Below are positions 39,028 to 47,695 of a stretch of 64,000 nucleotides of DNA, one piece after another. The stretch lies in assembly GCF_017309955.1 (NCBI RefSeq), contig NZ_CP021247.1, positions 2,877,001 through 2,941,000 on the forward strand, in the 5' to 3' direction. The position numbers and the translations under genes were made by a program. The number at the start of each line of letters is the position of its first letter. Within the stretch, counting starts at the first letter, position 1. This stretch comes from Novosphingobium sp. KA1 (lineage in GTDB: Bacteria > Pseudomonadota > Alphaproteobacteria > Sphingomonadales > Sphingomonadaceae). The notes under the pieces were generated by a model. It saw only the letters and a list, made by a program, of their open reading frames with translations, ran no database searches and had not been told where the DNA came from.

Positions 39028-39093
39028 GGTAGTGGTCCCCCGGTGCCAGGTCGGCGTGTCGTGGCGGCAATGCCTCTGCGGGGTGACCGGGTG

Positions 39094-39121
39094 ATGACGG
39101 GACGATGGCGGTTTATGACAG
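39094..39121 (-). promoter_or_regulatory. PHO box-like motif upstream of btaA
   Basis: Reading towards btaA, three heptamers related to the PhoB repeat CTGTCAT occur at 39121-39115 (CTGTCAT, exact), 39111-39105 (CCGCCAT, 5 of 7) and 39100-39094 (CCGTCAT, 6 of 7). They are spaced 10 and 11 bases apart, close to the helical phasing PhoB uses. The position, about 67 bases before the btaA start, suits activation under phosphate limitation. Confidence 0.7.
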
Positions 39122-39143
39122 TCTGGCCGACCTTGCGGTCGGG

Positions 39144-39250
39144 CAAAACGGCCATCCAGCCGTTTTGTGCGGGACCAGCCCACACCCCGACCCGACCACC
39201 CATCAGGATACACTCGTGGGTGGTCGGGTGGGGGAGGGGGCTGGTGCCGC
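39144..39250. repeat. REP-like palindromic element, copy A
   Basis: A small hairpin (CAAAACGGC 39144-39152 with GCCGTTTTG 39159-39167) is followed by a 34-base imperfect inverted repeat (39169-39202 with 39217-39250, loop 39203-39216). The inner ends of the arms read ACCCGACCACCCA and TGGGTGGTCGGGT, the same as in copy B at 60398-60480. It lies between btaA and the polyamine block. Confidence 0.88.
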
Positions 39251-39352
39251 TTCCGGGCGTGAGCCCGGACAAACGACTCCAAGAGTTGAGTTGTCACACA
39301 GGGGCACTATATGCGGCCCTTTCGCGGCTTGCGCGTTCAAGGAGATAGATTG

Positions 39353-40564
39353 GTGAGCAAGGTTCTGGTGATCGGCGCAGGTGGCGTCGGTTCGGTCGCG
39401 GTCCACAAGATGGCGATGAATCCGGATATCTTTTCCGACATTCATCTCGCCAGCCGCACGGTTTCCAAATGCGAAGCGATCGCCGAATCGGTGAAGCAGC
39501 GCACCGGCGTCACGATCAGCACGTATGCGATCGACGCCGACGACGTCGAGGCGACCTCCGCGCTGATCCGCTCGATCGGCCCTAAGCTGGTCGTCAATCT
39601 GGCGCTGCCCTATCAGGATCTCGCGATCATGGACGCGTGCCTGGCCACCGGCACCCACTACATGGACACCGCGAACTACGAGCCCAAGGATGTGGCCAAG
39701 TTCGAATACCACTGGCAGTGGGCCTATCAGGAGCGCTTCAAGCAGGCGGGCCTCATGGCGCTGCTCGGCTCGGGCTTCGATCCGGGCGTCACCTCGGTCT
39801 TCGCGATGTGGCTCAAGAAGCACAAGCTCAAGACCATCCGCACGCTCGACATCCTCGACTGCAACGGCGGTGACCACGGTCAGGCCTTCGCGACGAACTT
39901 CAACCCGGAAATCAACATCCGCGAAGTCACCGCGCCGGCCCGCCACTGGGAGAACGGCGAATTCGTCGAGACCCCGGCCATGGGCAAGAAGGTGGAGTTC
40001 GACTTCGAGGCCGTCGGCCCCAAGAACATGTACATGATGTACCACGAGGAACTGGAAAGCCTCGCCAAGTTCATCCCCGAGATGGAACGCGGCCGCTTCT
40101 GGATGACCTTCGGCGACGAGTACATCAAGCACCTCACCGTGCTGCAGAACGTGGGCATGACCCGCATCGATCCGGTGGTCTACAACGGCGTGGAAATCAT
40201 TCCGCTCCAGTTCCTGAAGGCCGTGCTGCCCGAGCCCAGCTCGCTTGGCTCGACGACCAAGGGCAAGACCAATATCGGCGACATCGCGACCGGCGAAGCG
40301 CTCGACGGTTCGGGCGAGAAGACGTTCTACATCAAGAACATCTGCGACCACGAGGACGCCTATGCCGAGACCGGCAACCAGGCCGTCAGCTACACCACCG
40401 GCGTTCCGGCGATGATCGGCGCGGCCATGGTGCTGACCGGCGCATGGTCGGGTGAGGGCGTGTTCAACATGGAGCAGTTCGATCCCGATCCCTACATGGA
40501 CATGCTCAACAAGCACGGCCTGCCCTGGACGGTCGAGGAACTCGACGGACCCGTAGCGTTCTGA
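39353..40564 (+). CDS. Carboxynorspermidine/carboxyspermidine dehydrogenase (saccharopine dehydrogenase family)
   Basis: The enzyme reductively condenses putrescine (or diaminopropane) with aspartate semialdehyde, using NADPH, to form carboxy(nor)spermidine. The 403-residue protein has a Rossmann motif (VLVIGAGGVGSVAVHKMA) and typical family segments (ALPYQDLAIMDACLATGTHYMDTANYE, LGSGFDPGVTSVFA). The GTG at 39353 has GGAG eight bases before it. The decarboxylase for its product and an ornithine decarboxylase follow within 4.8 kb, which supports the polyamine rather than the lysine role. Confidence 0.92.
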   Translation: MSKVLVIGAGGVGSVAVHKMAMNPDIFSDIHLASRTVSKCEAIAESVKQRTGVTISTYAIDADDVEATSALIRSIGPKLVVNLALPYQDLAIMDACLATGTHYMDTANYEPKDVAKFEYHWQWAYQERFKQAGLMALLGSGFDPGVTSVFAMWLKKHKLKTIRTLDILDCNGGDHGQAFATNFNPEINIREVTAPARHWENGEFVETPAMGKKVEFDFEAVGPKNMYMMYHEELESLAKFIPEMERGRFWMTFGDEYIKHLTVLQNVGMTRIDPVVYNGVEIIPLQFLKAVLPEPSSLGSTTKGKTNIGDIATGEALDGSGEKTFYIKNICDHEDAYAETGNQAVSYTTGVPAMIGAAMVLTGAWSGEGVFNMEQFDPDPYMDMLNKHGLPWTVEELDGPVAF

Positions 40565-40986
40565 TGCGCGGGCTGTGGACCGTTCTTGCGGGCGCACTGG
40601 CGCTTGCCGCCTGCGCGCCGCAGGACGGTCCACAGCCGCCCGTCAAGCCGCCTGCCACCCCGGCAGGCGAAACTTCGCAGCCCGGCGGCTTTGCGCGGGA
40701 AATGAGCGCGGCTGACCGTGCGGCCTGCGAACAATCCGGCGGCACCGTGCAGCGGCGCGGCCGGATCGGCATGGAGCAGTGCGTCCACCGCTTCGCCGAT
40801 GCCGGGAAAACCTGCACCGACACGTCGCAGTGCGAAGGCAAGTGCGTGGCCAGTGCGGGCGCCGTCTCGCCCGACAAGCCGGCGGCCGGGCCCATTACCG
40901 GACAGTGTCAGGCCGACGACAAGCTCTACGGCTGTTATGCCGAAGTCGTGGGCGGCAAGGCGCCCGCCGCGATCTGCGTCGACTGA
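40564..40986 (+). CDS. Cys-rich putative lipoprotein
   Basis: The 140-residue protein has a signal peptide with lipobox (ALALAAC, Cys about residue 17), a Pro-rich spacer and a Cys-rich domain with about seven cysteines (ACEQSGG, QCVHRF, TCTDTSQCEGKC, GQCQADD, GCYAEV, ICVD). I do not recognise a function. The start overlaps the stop of the polyamine dehydrogenase gene (TGATG), so it is translated from the same transcript. Confidence 0.78.
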   Translation: MRGLWTVLAGALALAACAPQDGPQPPVKPPATPAGETSQPGGFAREMSAADRAACEQSGGTVQRRGRIGMEQCVHRFADAGKTCTDTSQCEGKCVASAGAVSPDKPAAGPITGQCQADDKLYGCYAEVVGGKAPAAICVD

Positions 40987-40996
40987 GAATTCGCCG

Positions 40997-41347
40997 ATGA
41001 ACTGGAATTTCGTGGCGCCGGTTGCTCTTCTGGCGGGCTCCAACCTGTTCATGAACACGGCGTGGTATCTGCACCTCAAGATGCCGGGCAAGGCGCTGTG
41101 GGTGGCGGTTCTGATGAGCTGGGGCATCGCCTTTTTCGAATATTGCCTAGCCGTTCCGGCCAACCGGATCGGCAGTCAGGTCTACTCGCTGGGGCAGCTG
41201 AAAGTGCTTCAGGAGGCGTTTTCGCTTACGGCATTCGTGCTGGTGGCATGGGCGCTGTTCGGCCAGAAGCCGGGGCTCAACGAAGTCATCGGTTTTTCGC
41301 TGGTCGGCGCCGGGGCATGGTTTATCTTCAAGGGGCCGTTCGGCTGA
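40997..41347 (+). CDS. DUF486 (small DMT-like) membrane protein
   Basis: The 116-residue protein has four predicted helices and the DUF486 pattern (LLAGSNLFMNTAWYLHLK, SWGIAFFEYCLAVPANRIGS, QLKVLQEAFSLTAFV, FSLVGAGAWFIFK). The family resembles small drug/metabolite transporters but no substrate is established. It sits inside the polyamine block, 10 bases after the lipoprotein gene and 31 bases before the decarboxylase gene. Confidence 0.88.
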   Translation: MNWNFVAPVALLAGSNLFMNTAWYLHLKMPGKALWVAVLMSWGIAFFEYCLAVPANRIGSQVYSLGQLKVLQEAFSLTAFVLVAWALFGQKPGLNEVIGFSLVGAGAWFIFKGPFG

Positions 41348-41378
41348 GGCCGTCCCCTTTTCGCAAAGGACTTCAGTG

Positions 41379-42557
41379 ATGGAAACCCGCGCCGGCGATC
41401 CGGGAGCCTTCGTTCACTTCGACCTGTCGCGTGTCGACAGCCCCAGTTTCGTGGTCGATGCCGCCAAGCTGCGCGACAACCTGCGTGTGCTGGCCGACAT
41501 CGGCGAACGGTCGGGCGCCAAGGTGCTCTCCGCGCTCAAGGCCTTCTCGATGTGGTCCACCGCGCCGATCGTCGGCGAGTATCTCGACGGTGTCTGCACT
41601 TCGGGGCTGTGGGAAGCGCGCCTTGCCAGCGAGTTCTACGACGGTGAGATCGCGACTTACTGCGCCGCCTACAAGGCCGAGGACCTCGACGAGATCCTGC
41701 GTCTGTCGGACCATGTGATCTTCAACTCGCCGATGCAGATCGAGCGCTTCTGGTCGCAGATCGAGGCCGCCCGTGCCCGCGGCGAGGACTTCGACATCGG
41801 GCTGCGCGTCAATCCGATGCACCCCGAGGGCGAAGTGCCCAAGTACGACCCTTGCGCGCCGCATTCGCGCCTTGGTTTCCCGATCGACCAGCTCACCGAA
41901 GAGCATGTCGAGATGATCGACGGCATCCACATGCACACCCTGTGCGAGCAGGACTTCGAGCCGCTGCGCCGCACCTGGGACAAGGCGTTCGACTACCTCG
42001 AACCCTATTTCGGCCAGTTCAAGTGGATCAACCTCGGCGGCGGCCACCACATCACCCGCGCCGATTACCAGCGCGACGAACTGGTCGAATTCCTGATCGA
42101 CCTTCAGGAAGACACCGGGGCCGAAGTCTATCTGGAGCCGGGTGAGGCCGTGGCGCTCGACGCAGGCATTCTGGTCGGCAGCGTGCTCGACATCACCCAC
42201 AACGGCATGCCGGTTGCCGTGGTCGACATTTCCGCCACGTGCCACATGCCCGACGTGATCGAGGCCCCCTATCGTCCGGCGATGCTGGGCGAGCGTGAAG
42301 AGGGCGATGGCCAGCCGGTGCGCCTGGGCGGGCCGTCGTGCCTCGCGGGGGACGTGATCGGCGATTACGTGCTGCCCGAGCGGCCCGAACCGGGCATGCG
42401 CTTCGCGTTTCTCGATCAGGCCCATTATTCGATGGTCAAGACCACGACCTTCAACGGCGTGCCGCTGCCATCGATCTGGCTATGGGATTCGGAAACCGAT
42501 GCACTCGATTGCATCCGCCGCTTCGATTACGAGGACTTCCGCGCCCGCTTGAGTTGA
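41379..42557 (+). CDS. nspC: Carboxynorspermidine/carboxyspermidine decarboxylase
   Basis: This PLP enzyme of the alanine racemase fold decarboxylates carboxyspermidine to spermidine. The 392-residue protein has the PLP Lys in SALKAFSMW, GIHMHTLCE, the glycine loop INLGGGHHITR and VDISATCHMPDV. The length is typical. AAGGA precedes the ATG at 41379 by eight bases. With the upstream dehydrogenase it completes the alternative spermidine pathway that needs no decarboxylated SAM. Confidence 0.93.
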   Translation: METRAGDPGAFVHFDLSRVDSPSFVVDAAKLRDNLRVLADIGERSGAKVLSALKAFSMWSTAPIVGEYLDGVCTSGLWEARLASEFYDGEIATYCAAYKAEDLDEILRLSDHVIFNSPMQIERFWSQIEAARARGEDFDIGLRVNPMHPEGEVPKYDPCAPHSRLGFPIDQLTEEHVEMIDGIHMHTLCEQDFEPLRRTWDKAFDYLEPYFGQFKWINLGGGHHITRADYQRDELVEFLIDLQEDTGAEVYLEPGEAVALDAGILVGSVLDITHNGMPVAVVDISATCHMPDVIEAPYRPAMLGEREEGDGQPVRLGGPSCLAGDVIGDYVLPERPEPGMRFAFLDQAHYSMVKTTTFNGVPLPSIWLWDSETDALDCIRRFDYEDFRARLS

Positions 42558-42782
42558 GGGCCCTCCAGCCGATGAAGCGGGGCAGGGCGGCTCGGTCCGT
42601 CCTGTCGTTGCCCCGGCCGGTCCCTGCTGCGACGAGTCGCGTGAACCCCTGGGGCGAGCCTGCGTTTTAACCGTGTATCGCGATGCTTTTCCGCATCTCT
42701 CGGGGTGTTTTTCCGGAGGGTGGCGAGCGTAGTTTAACCATCTGTTTTTTAAAGGCTAAATTCGGACCAAGGGCGCGCGTCG
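42558..42782. other. Intergenic region after nspC
   Basis: No credible open frame. A small hairpin (GATGC with GCATC, about 42690-42705) followed some bases later by TTTTT could be a terminator of the nspC transcript, but it is weak. Confidence 0.35.
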
Positions 42783-42831
42783 CGGACCTTCGTGAAACTT
42801 CTGTGACGTTTTCATGAAGGCCGGATTTTTT
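42783..42831 (+). terminator. Terminator-like hairpin upstream of the ornithine decarboxylase promoter
   Basis: CCTTCGTGAAAC (42787-42798) pairs with GTTTTCATGAAGG (42808-42820) with a G-U pair and one bulge. CGG and CCG extend it, and TTTTTT follows at 42826-42831. It could end the nspC transcript or be a regulated structure. Confidence 0.6.
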
Positions 42832-42834
42832 CAC

Positions 42835-42862
42835 TTGCGATTCATCGGCCCCGCCCTATATC
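42835..42862 (+). promoter_or_regulatory. Probable promoter of the ornithine decarboxylase gene
   Basis: TTGCGA (42835-42840) and TATATC (42857-42862) are separated by 16 bases. The predicted transcript would begin near 42869, just before the first pairing element of the leader. Confidence 0.55.
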
Positions 42863-42868
42863 CGGCCC

Positions 42869-42941
42869 CTCGCTGCCCCATGGGGACTTCCAAACCGCAA
42901 GGCAGCTTTGTCGCTAACAATCCGTTTGGGGGTCCCTTGAG
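42869..42941 (+). ncRNA. Structured leader RNA, candidate speF motif
   Basis: Two pairings interlock. GCTGCC (42872-42877) pairs with GGCAGC (42901-42906). GGGACTTCCAAAC (42883-42895), which lies in that loop, pairs with GTTTGGGGGTCCC (42924-42936) downstream at all 13 positions counting two G-U pairs. This is a pseudoknot. The downstream strand contains the GGGGG that serves as ribosome binding site of the ornithine decarboxylase (TTG at 42942), so folding would hide it. Alphaproteobacteria are known to carry a speF RNA motif upstream of ornithine decarboxylase genes; the match to that family is my inference. Confidence 0.68.
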
Positions 42942-44153
42942 TTGCTCGAACATCTTGATGCATCGGTCGTAGCGCACACCCTCGCGCCTGACGAACCCGT
43001 TATTCTCAATCGCCCGCACGCGGCTGCGCGCGCTGCCCGTTTCTTCGCCACGAAGTTTCCGGGCAAGTCGCTCTATGCGGTGAAGGCGAACCCCTCGCCG
43101 GATCTCATCCAGATCCTGTGGGACAATGGGATCACGCATTTCGACGTTGCCTCGATCGGTGAAGTCCGCATGGTCCGCCAGACCCTGCCGGATGCGACCC
43201 TGTGCTTCATGCACCCGGTCAAGACCGCAAGCGCGATCCGCGAAGCCTATTTCGAGCATGGCGTTCGCACTTTCAGCCTCGATACCATCGAGGAAGTCGA
43301 GAAGATCCTCGAAGCGACCACCGACGCCGAAGGCAATGAAGCGACTGACCTGCGTCTCTGCGTGCGTCTGCGTGTCAGCTCCGAATATTCGGAACTGAGC
43401 CTCGCCTCGAAGTTCGGTATCGATCTGGCCGACGCCGGCCCGCTGCTGCAGGCGACCCGTCAGGTTGCCGACTGGCTGGGCGTGTGCTTCCACGTCGGTT
43501 CGCAGGCGATGACGCCTTTTGCCTATGTGCAGGCGCTGGAGCGTGCGCGTGCGGCGATTGCCGATGCGGGCGTGGTCATCGACATGATCGACGTCGGTGG
43601 TGGCTTCCCCTCGGTCTATCCGGGCATGGAACCGCCGCCGCTGGAAGACTTCTTCCAGGTCATCCACCGCCACTTCGAAGCGATGCCGATCGCGTACAAC
43701 GCCGAACTGTGGTGCGAGCCGGGCCGTGCGCTCTCCGCCGAATACAGCTCGATGATCGTCAAGGTCGAGAAGCGTCGCGGTGACGAGCTTTACATCAACG
43801 AGGGCGCCTATGGCGCGCTCTACGATGCGGCACACGTGGCATGGCGCTTCCCGGTGAAGTGCATCGCGCGTGACGGTCAGCGTTCGGAGGACCTTCAGGA
43901 GTTCTCGTTCTACGGTCCGACCTGCGACGATGCCGATTTCATGGAAGGCCCGTTCCTGCTTCCCGCCGACATCAAGGCCGGCGACTGGATCGAAGTGGGT
44001 ATGCTGGGCGCCTATGGCGCGGCGATGCGCACGGCGTTCAACGGCTTCGGAACCGGCGATGTGGTGACCGTGTCGGACGAACCGATGGCGAGCCTTTACA
44101 CGGGCGAGCGCAAGGATCCGCGCGTTTCGGACAACGTCGTCTCGCTGCGCTGA
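42942..44153 (+). CDS. Ornithine decarboxylase (alanine racemase-fold, PLP)
   Basis: The enzyme makes putrescine from ornithine (some homologues also use lysine). The 403-residue group IV enzyme has the PLP Lys in YAVKANPSPD, the phosphate loop DVGGGFPSVYPG, EPGRALSAEY, and the active-site Cys in GPTCDDADF. It starts with a TTG at 42942 with GGGGG nine bases before it, inside a structured leader. It supplies the putrescine for the two enzymes encoded just upstream. A strong terminator follows. Confidence 0.94.
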   Translation: MLEHLDASVVAHTLAPDEPVILNRPHAAARAARFFATKFPGKSLYAVKANPSPDLIQILWDNGITHFDVASIGEVRMVRQTLPDATLCFMHPVKTASAIREAYFEHGVRTFSLDTIEEVEKILEATTDAEGNEATDLRLCVRLRVSSEYSELSLASKFGIDLADAGPLLQATRQVADWLGVCFHVGSQAMTPFAYVQALERARAAIADAGVVIDMIDVGGGFPSVYPGMEPPPLEDFFQVIHRHFEAMPIAYNAELWCEPGRALSAEYSSMIVKVEKRRGDELYINEGAYGALYDAAHVAWRFPVKCIARDGQRSEDLQEFSFYGPTCDDADFMEGPFLLPADIKAGDWIEVGMLGAYGAAMRTAFNGFGTGDVVTVSDEPMASLYTGERKDPRVSDNVVSLR

Positions 44154-44173
44154 TCGTTCGCCGATAGAAACAC

Positions 44174-44217
44174 AAAAAGAGCCCCCCGGTCAGCGATGAC
44201 CGGGGGGCTCTTTTTTT
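44174..44217. terminator. Strong bidirectional terminator
   Basis: GAGCCCCCCGGTCA (44179-44192) and TGACCGGGGGGCTC (44197-44210) form a perfect 14-base stem with a GCGA loop. A residues lie to the left and seven T residues to the right. It serves the ornithine decarboxylase gene and the convergent OYE gene. Confidence 0.96.
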
Positions 44218-44228
44218 GTTGTTGGTGG

Positions 44229-45332
44229 TCAGCCGGCGGTGAAAAGATCCTTCAGGGCACGCGGTTGGCAGCGCAGGAACTGCGGCGATGTCTTTATCTG
44301 CGCACCGAGGGCGGCGGCGGCATGCCAGGGCCAGCGCGGATCGTAGAGCACGGTGCGGGCGATCGCGATCATGTCGGCATCGCCGGTGGCGACGATGGCT
44401 TCGGCCTGTTCGGGCTCGGTGATGAGGCCCACGGCGATCACCGGCATGGCCTCCACCGCTTCCTTCACCTTGCGGGCCAGAGGCACCTGGTAGTTCGGGC
44501 CGACCGGGATCTTCTGCTCGGCATGAAGGCCACCGCTGGAAACGTGGAAACCGTCGCAGCCGCGCGTTTCAAGCGCCTTGGCGAAAGCGATGGTCTGTTC
44601 GATGTCCCAGCCGCCAGGCGTCCAGTCGGTGCCCGAGACGCGCATGGTAACCGGCTTGTCCGCCGGGAAAGCGGCGCGCACGGCGTCGTAGACTTCCAGC
44701 GGGAAGCGCATGCGGTTTTCGAGGGTGCCGCCGTATTCGTCGGTACGCGTGTTCGAAAGCGGCGAGAGGAACTGGTGCAGCAGGTAGCCGTGGGCGCCGT
44801 GAATCTGGATCGCATCGATGCCCAGACGGGCGGCGCGGCGGGCGGCATCGGCGAATGCGTCGCGAATGCGGGCGAGCCCTGCCTTGTCGAGCGCCTCGGG
44901 CGCGTTCTCGTGCGCAAGGAAGGGAATGTCCGATGCGGAGACCGTCTGCCAGCCGTTCGCGTCCTCAGGGGCGATCTGGGCGCCGCCGTCCCAGGGCTTG
45001 GCGGTGCTGGCCTTGCGGCCGGCATGGGCAAGCTGGATGGCGACGGGCATATCCGACCAGCGGCGCACGGATTCGAGCACTTTGCCCATGGCCTCCTCGG
45101 TCTCGTCATCCCAAAGGCCGACGTCGGCGTAGGAGATGCGACCTTCGGGGCTGACGGCAGTCGCCTCGATGGTGAGGATGGCGGCGCCCGACTGCGACAG
45201 GTTGCCCAGATGCTGGACGTGCCAGTCGGTCATCTTGCCGTCCTCGGCGGAATATTGGCACATCGGCGCGATGACGATGCGGTTTGCGAGAGGGAGCTTG
45301 CCGAGGGAGATCGGTTCGAAAAGCTTGGCCAT
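44229..45332 (-). CDS. Old yellow enzyme family NADH:flavin oxidoreductase
   Basis: This FMN enzyme reduces activated C=C bonds or nitro compounds with NAD(P)H. The 367-residue TIM-barrel protein has the N-terminal NRIVIAPMCQYSA, QLAHAGRKAS and the substrate His pair region IHGAHGYLLHQFLSP, as in YqjM/NamA-type enzymes. MAKLF is chosen as start, with AAGGA five bases before the ATG. The natural substrate is unknown. Confidence 0.93.
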   Translation of the reverse strand: MAKLFEPISLGKLPLANRIVIAPMCQYSAEDGKMTDWHVQHLGNLSQSGAAILTIEATAVSPEGRISYADVGLWDDETEEAMGKVLESVRRWSDMPVAIQLAHAGRKASTAKPWDGGAQIAPEDANGWQTVSASDIPFLAHENAPEALDKAGLARIRDAFADAARRAARLGIDAIQIHGAHGYLLHQFLSPLSNTRTDEYGGTLENRMRFPLEVYDAVRAAFPADKPVTMRVSGTDWTPGGWDIEQTIAFAKALETRGCDGFHVSSGGLHAEQKIPVGPNYQVPLARKVKEAVEAMPVIAVGLITEPEQAEAIVATGDADMIAIARTVLYDPRWPWHAAAALGAQIKTSPQFLRCQPRALKDLFTAG

Positions 45333-45425
45333 GCGGGTCCTTCCGGTCATGTCGTCGCAGTTGGGGGGAGAGTGCGCGCCGAACGGCGCCTGCGATGGCA
45401 GGCAACGTGGGGTGCCTTGGCCAAA

Positions 45426-45458
45426 TGAAAAGGGCTCCGGCCTTGCGGTGGAGCCCTT
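45426..45458 (-). terminator. Terminator downstream of hemA
   Basis: On the minus strand AAGGGCTCC (45458-45450) pairs with GGAGCCCTT (45438-45430), followed by TTCATTT. It lies 34 bases after the hemA stop and before the OYE gene. Confidence 0.78.
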
Positions 45459-45491
45459 CTCGAAAAAGAATATGTTGCAAGTGCGATAGCG

Positions 45492-46706
45492 TCAGGCCGC
45501 GAGACGCATCTCCAGCCGTTCCCAGATCTCGACCAGAGCGTCGGTCAGATCGCGCATCATCGCTTCGGTATGCGTCGGCCCGGGCGTGAAGCGCAGCCGT
45601 TCGGTGCCGCGCGGCACGGTGGGGAAATTGATCGGCTGCACATAGGCACCGTATTCGGCGAGCAGGATGTCGCTGATCTTCTTGGCCTTGACCGGATCTC
45701 CGACCATCAGTGGCACGATGTGCGTGGTGGAATTCATCACCGGCAGGCCCGCGTCGCGGAACATCTGCTTGAGCGTCGCGGCAGAGTTCTGCTGCGCCTC
45801 ACGCTCCGCGCTGGAGCTCTTGAGGTGTTTCACCGAGGCCAGCACGCCTGCGACCAGCACGGGCGAGAGCGAGGTGGTGAAGATGAAGCCCGGCGCATAG
45901 CTGCGGATGCAGTCGATCACGCGCTGGTCGGCGGCGATATAGCCGCCCATGACGCCGAACGCCTTGCCCAGCGTGCCCTCGATGATGTCGATGCGGTGCG
46001 CGGCTTCGTCGCGGTCGGTAATGCCGCCGCCGCGCGGGCCGTACATGCCGACCGCGTGGACTTCGTCGATGTAGGTGAGGGCGTTGTACTTTTCTGCCAG
46101 GTCGCAGACCGCGTGGATCGGGGCGATATCGCCGTCCATCGAATAGACCGATTCGAAGGCGATCAGCTTGGGCAGGTTCGGATCGGTGGCGGCCAGCAGT
46201 TCCTCGAGGTGTTCGAGGTCGTTGTGGCGCCAGACCTTCTTGTCGCAGCCCGAATTGCGGATGCCGGCGATCATCGAGGCGTGGTTGAGCTCGTCCGAGA
46301 AGATCACGCAGCCGGGCAGGAGCTTGGCGAGTGTCGACAGCGTGGCGTCGTTCGAGACATAGCCCGACGTGAACAGCAGTGCGCCTTCCTTGCCGTGAAG
46401 GTCGGCCAGTTCGCGCTCAAGCTCGATGTGATAGTGCGTGTTGCCGCCGATGTTGCGGGTGCCGCCGGAACCGGCGCCGACGTCATGCAGCGCCTCTTCC
46501 ATGGCCTCGATCACCTTGGGGTGCTGGCCCATCGAAAGATAGTCGTTCGAGCACCACACGGTGATCGGCTTGGGCCCGTTGTGGCCGGCAAAGCAGCGTG
46601 CGTTGGGATAAGCGCCCTTGTTGCGCAAGATGTCGATGAAGACCCGGTAACGGCCTTCGGAATGCAGGCGGTCGATCGCCTGATCGAAAATATGCTCGTA
46701 GTTCAC
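45492..46706 (-). CDS. hemA: 5-aminolevulinate synthase
   Basis: The enzyme condenses glycine and succinyl-CoA to 5-aminolevulinate, the first step of the C4 haem pathway typical of alphaproteobacteria. The 404-residue PLP protein has [38 protein letters not shown] and the PLP Lys in [17 protein letters not shown] at 46706 is chosen because the family starts (M)[13 protein letters not shown], with AGGA ten bases upstream; the frame upstream is non-homologous. Confidence 0.97.
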   Translation of the reverse strand: MNYEHIFDQAIDRLHSEGRYRVFIDILRNKGAYPNARCFAGHNGPKPITVWCSNDYLSMGQHPKVIEAMEEALHDVGAGSGGTRNIGGNTHYHIELERELADLHGKEGALLFTSGYVSNDATLSTLAKLLPGCVIFSDELNHASMIAGIRNSGCDKKVWRHNDLEHLEELLAATDPNLPKLIAFESVYSMDGDIAPIHAVCDLAEKYNALTYIDEVHAVGMYGPRGGGITDRDEAAHRIDIIEGTLGKAFGVMGGYIAADQRVIDCIRSYAPGFIFTTSLSPVLVAGVLASVKHLKSSSAEREAQQNSAATLKQMFRDAGLPVMNSTTHIVPLMVGDPVKAKKISDILLAEYGAYVQPINFPTVPRGTERLRFTPGPTHTEAMMRDLTDALVEIWERLEMRLAA

Positions 46707-46879
46707 CTGGGCGTTATCCTGCGCTGGCCTTAAAACGGCTTCTACTTTCTGCTGCGGGCCAATACCGTATCGCGGACGGCATGACCAGTCGCTTGTACCG
46801 GATACAGTGATCGATATCGCCTCGGGATTGGCTTGAAATAAATCGTCGCACAGGCGAATTTTTCGCATTCGAGGGGCTT

Positions 46880-47695
46880 TCAGCTACGGACGAACCCCCA
46901 GGGAATGACCCGGGGCGCCGCCGGGTCATGGCCGGCGACAACCTCCATCTTGGGCGCCGCGCGCTTGAGCGCATTGATCGTCATCAACCAGGAGACGATT
47001 TCGGTCCGCAGCGCCGGGTGTCCGAGGTCGGCAAAGGTGCGCGCCGGCGGGCGCGTCATTTCCCAGCTCAGCGGCACCTGGGCGACGTCGCCGGCAAACA
47101 GGAACTCGGCGCCGTTCGCCAGTTGCACGAAGACCATCCGGGGGTGGTTGGGCAGGTCGTCCTGGGGAATGACAACCACACCCGGCGCGACGGCGCGGGG
47201 GCGGCCGTCGCCAAGGTCGGGCAGCGGGGCGGCGTGGGGCGAGGAAACGGCGGGATTGCCGCGGTGGACGGGCCGGTCGAGCAGGGTGAGCCGCAGGCCG
47301 GCTTCCCTGGCCACATGGTCCACGCGCTGCTGCGCGGCGGCGTCGAAGTCGTTGACCTTGTTTTCCTCGGCCAGTTCGGCAGAGGTGCCGGCATCGATCA
47401 GGATCGGGCGCTGGCCGGGAACAACCAGTTGGTAGGCGCGCACGCCGGTGTGGATCGGGCGCAGGCCGGAGCCCGCGGCGAGCTGGTTGTACAGGGCGAT
47501 GCGCGAACCGATGATCTCATGGCGGATCTGTGCGGGATGCGCGCCGGGAACGGCATTAGCAAGCTCGCGCAGCACCGCTATGTCGAGGCGCTTGGCCTGT
47601 GCATCCCGGGCGCTGGCATCGAACTGGAACCAGTAGATCGGAAGCCCGGCGAGCAGCAGCACGACGAGTATGAAGATATTGAATCTCGGCGTCAA
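46880..47695 (-). CDS. Membrane-anchored MBL-fold-like protein, degenerate
   Basis: The 271-residue protein has an N-terminal membrane anchor ([17 protein letters not shown]) and a domain that resembles the metallo-beta-lactamase fold ([37 protein letters not shown]). The HxHxDH zinc motif is absent, so hydrolase activity of the usual type is unlikely. Translation starts with a TTG overlapping the murI stop (TTGA), with a G-rich ribosome binding site inside murI, so the two genes are coupled. The role is unknown. Confidence 0.68.
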   Translation of the reverse strand: MTPRFNIFILVVLLLAGLPIYWFQFDASARDAQAKRLDIAVLRELANAVPGAHPAQIRHEIIGSRIALYNQLAAGSGLRPIHTGVRAYQLVVPGQRPILIDAGTSAELAEENKVNDFDAAAQQRVDHVAREAGLRLTLLDRPVHRGNPAVSSPHAAPLPDLGDGRPRAVAPGVVVIPQDDLPNHPRMVFVQLANGAEFLFAGDVAQVPLSWEMTRPPARTFADLGHPALRTEIVSWLMTINALKRAAPKMEVVAGHDPAAPRVIPWGFVRS

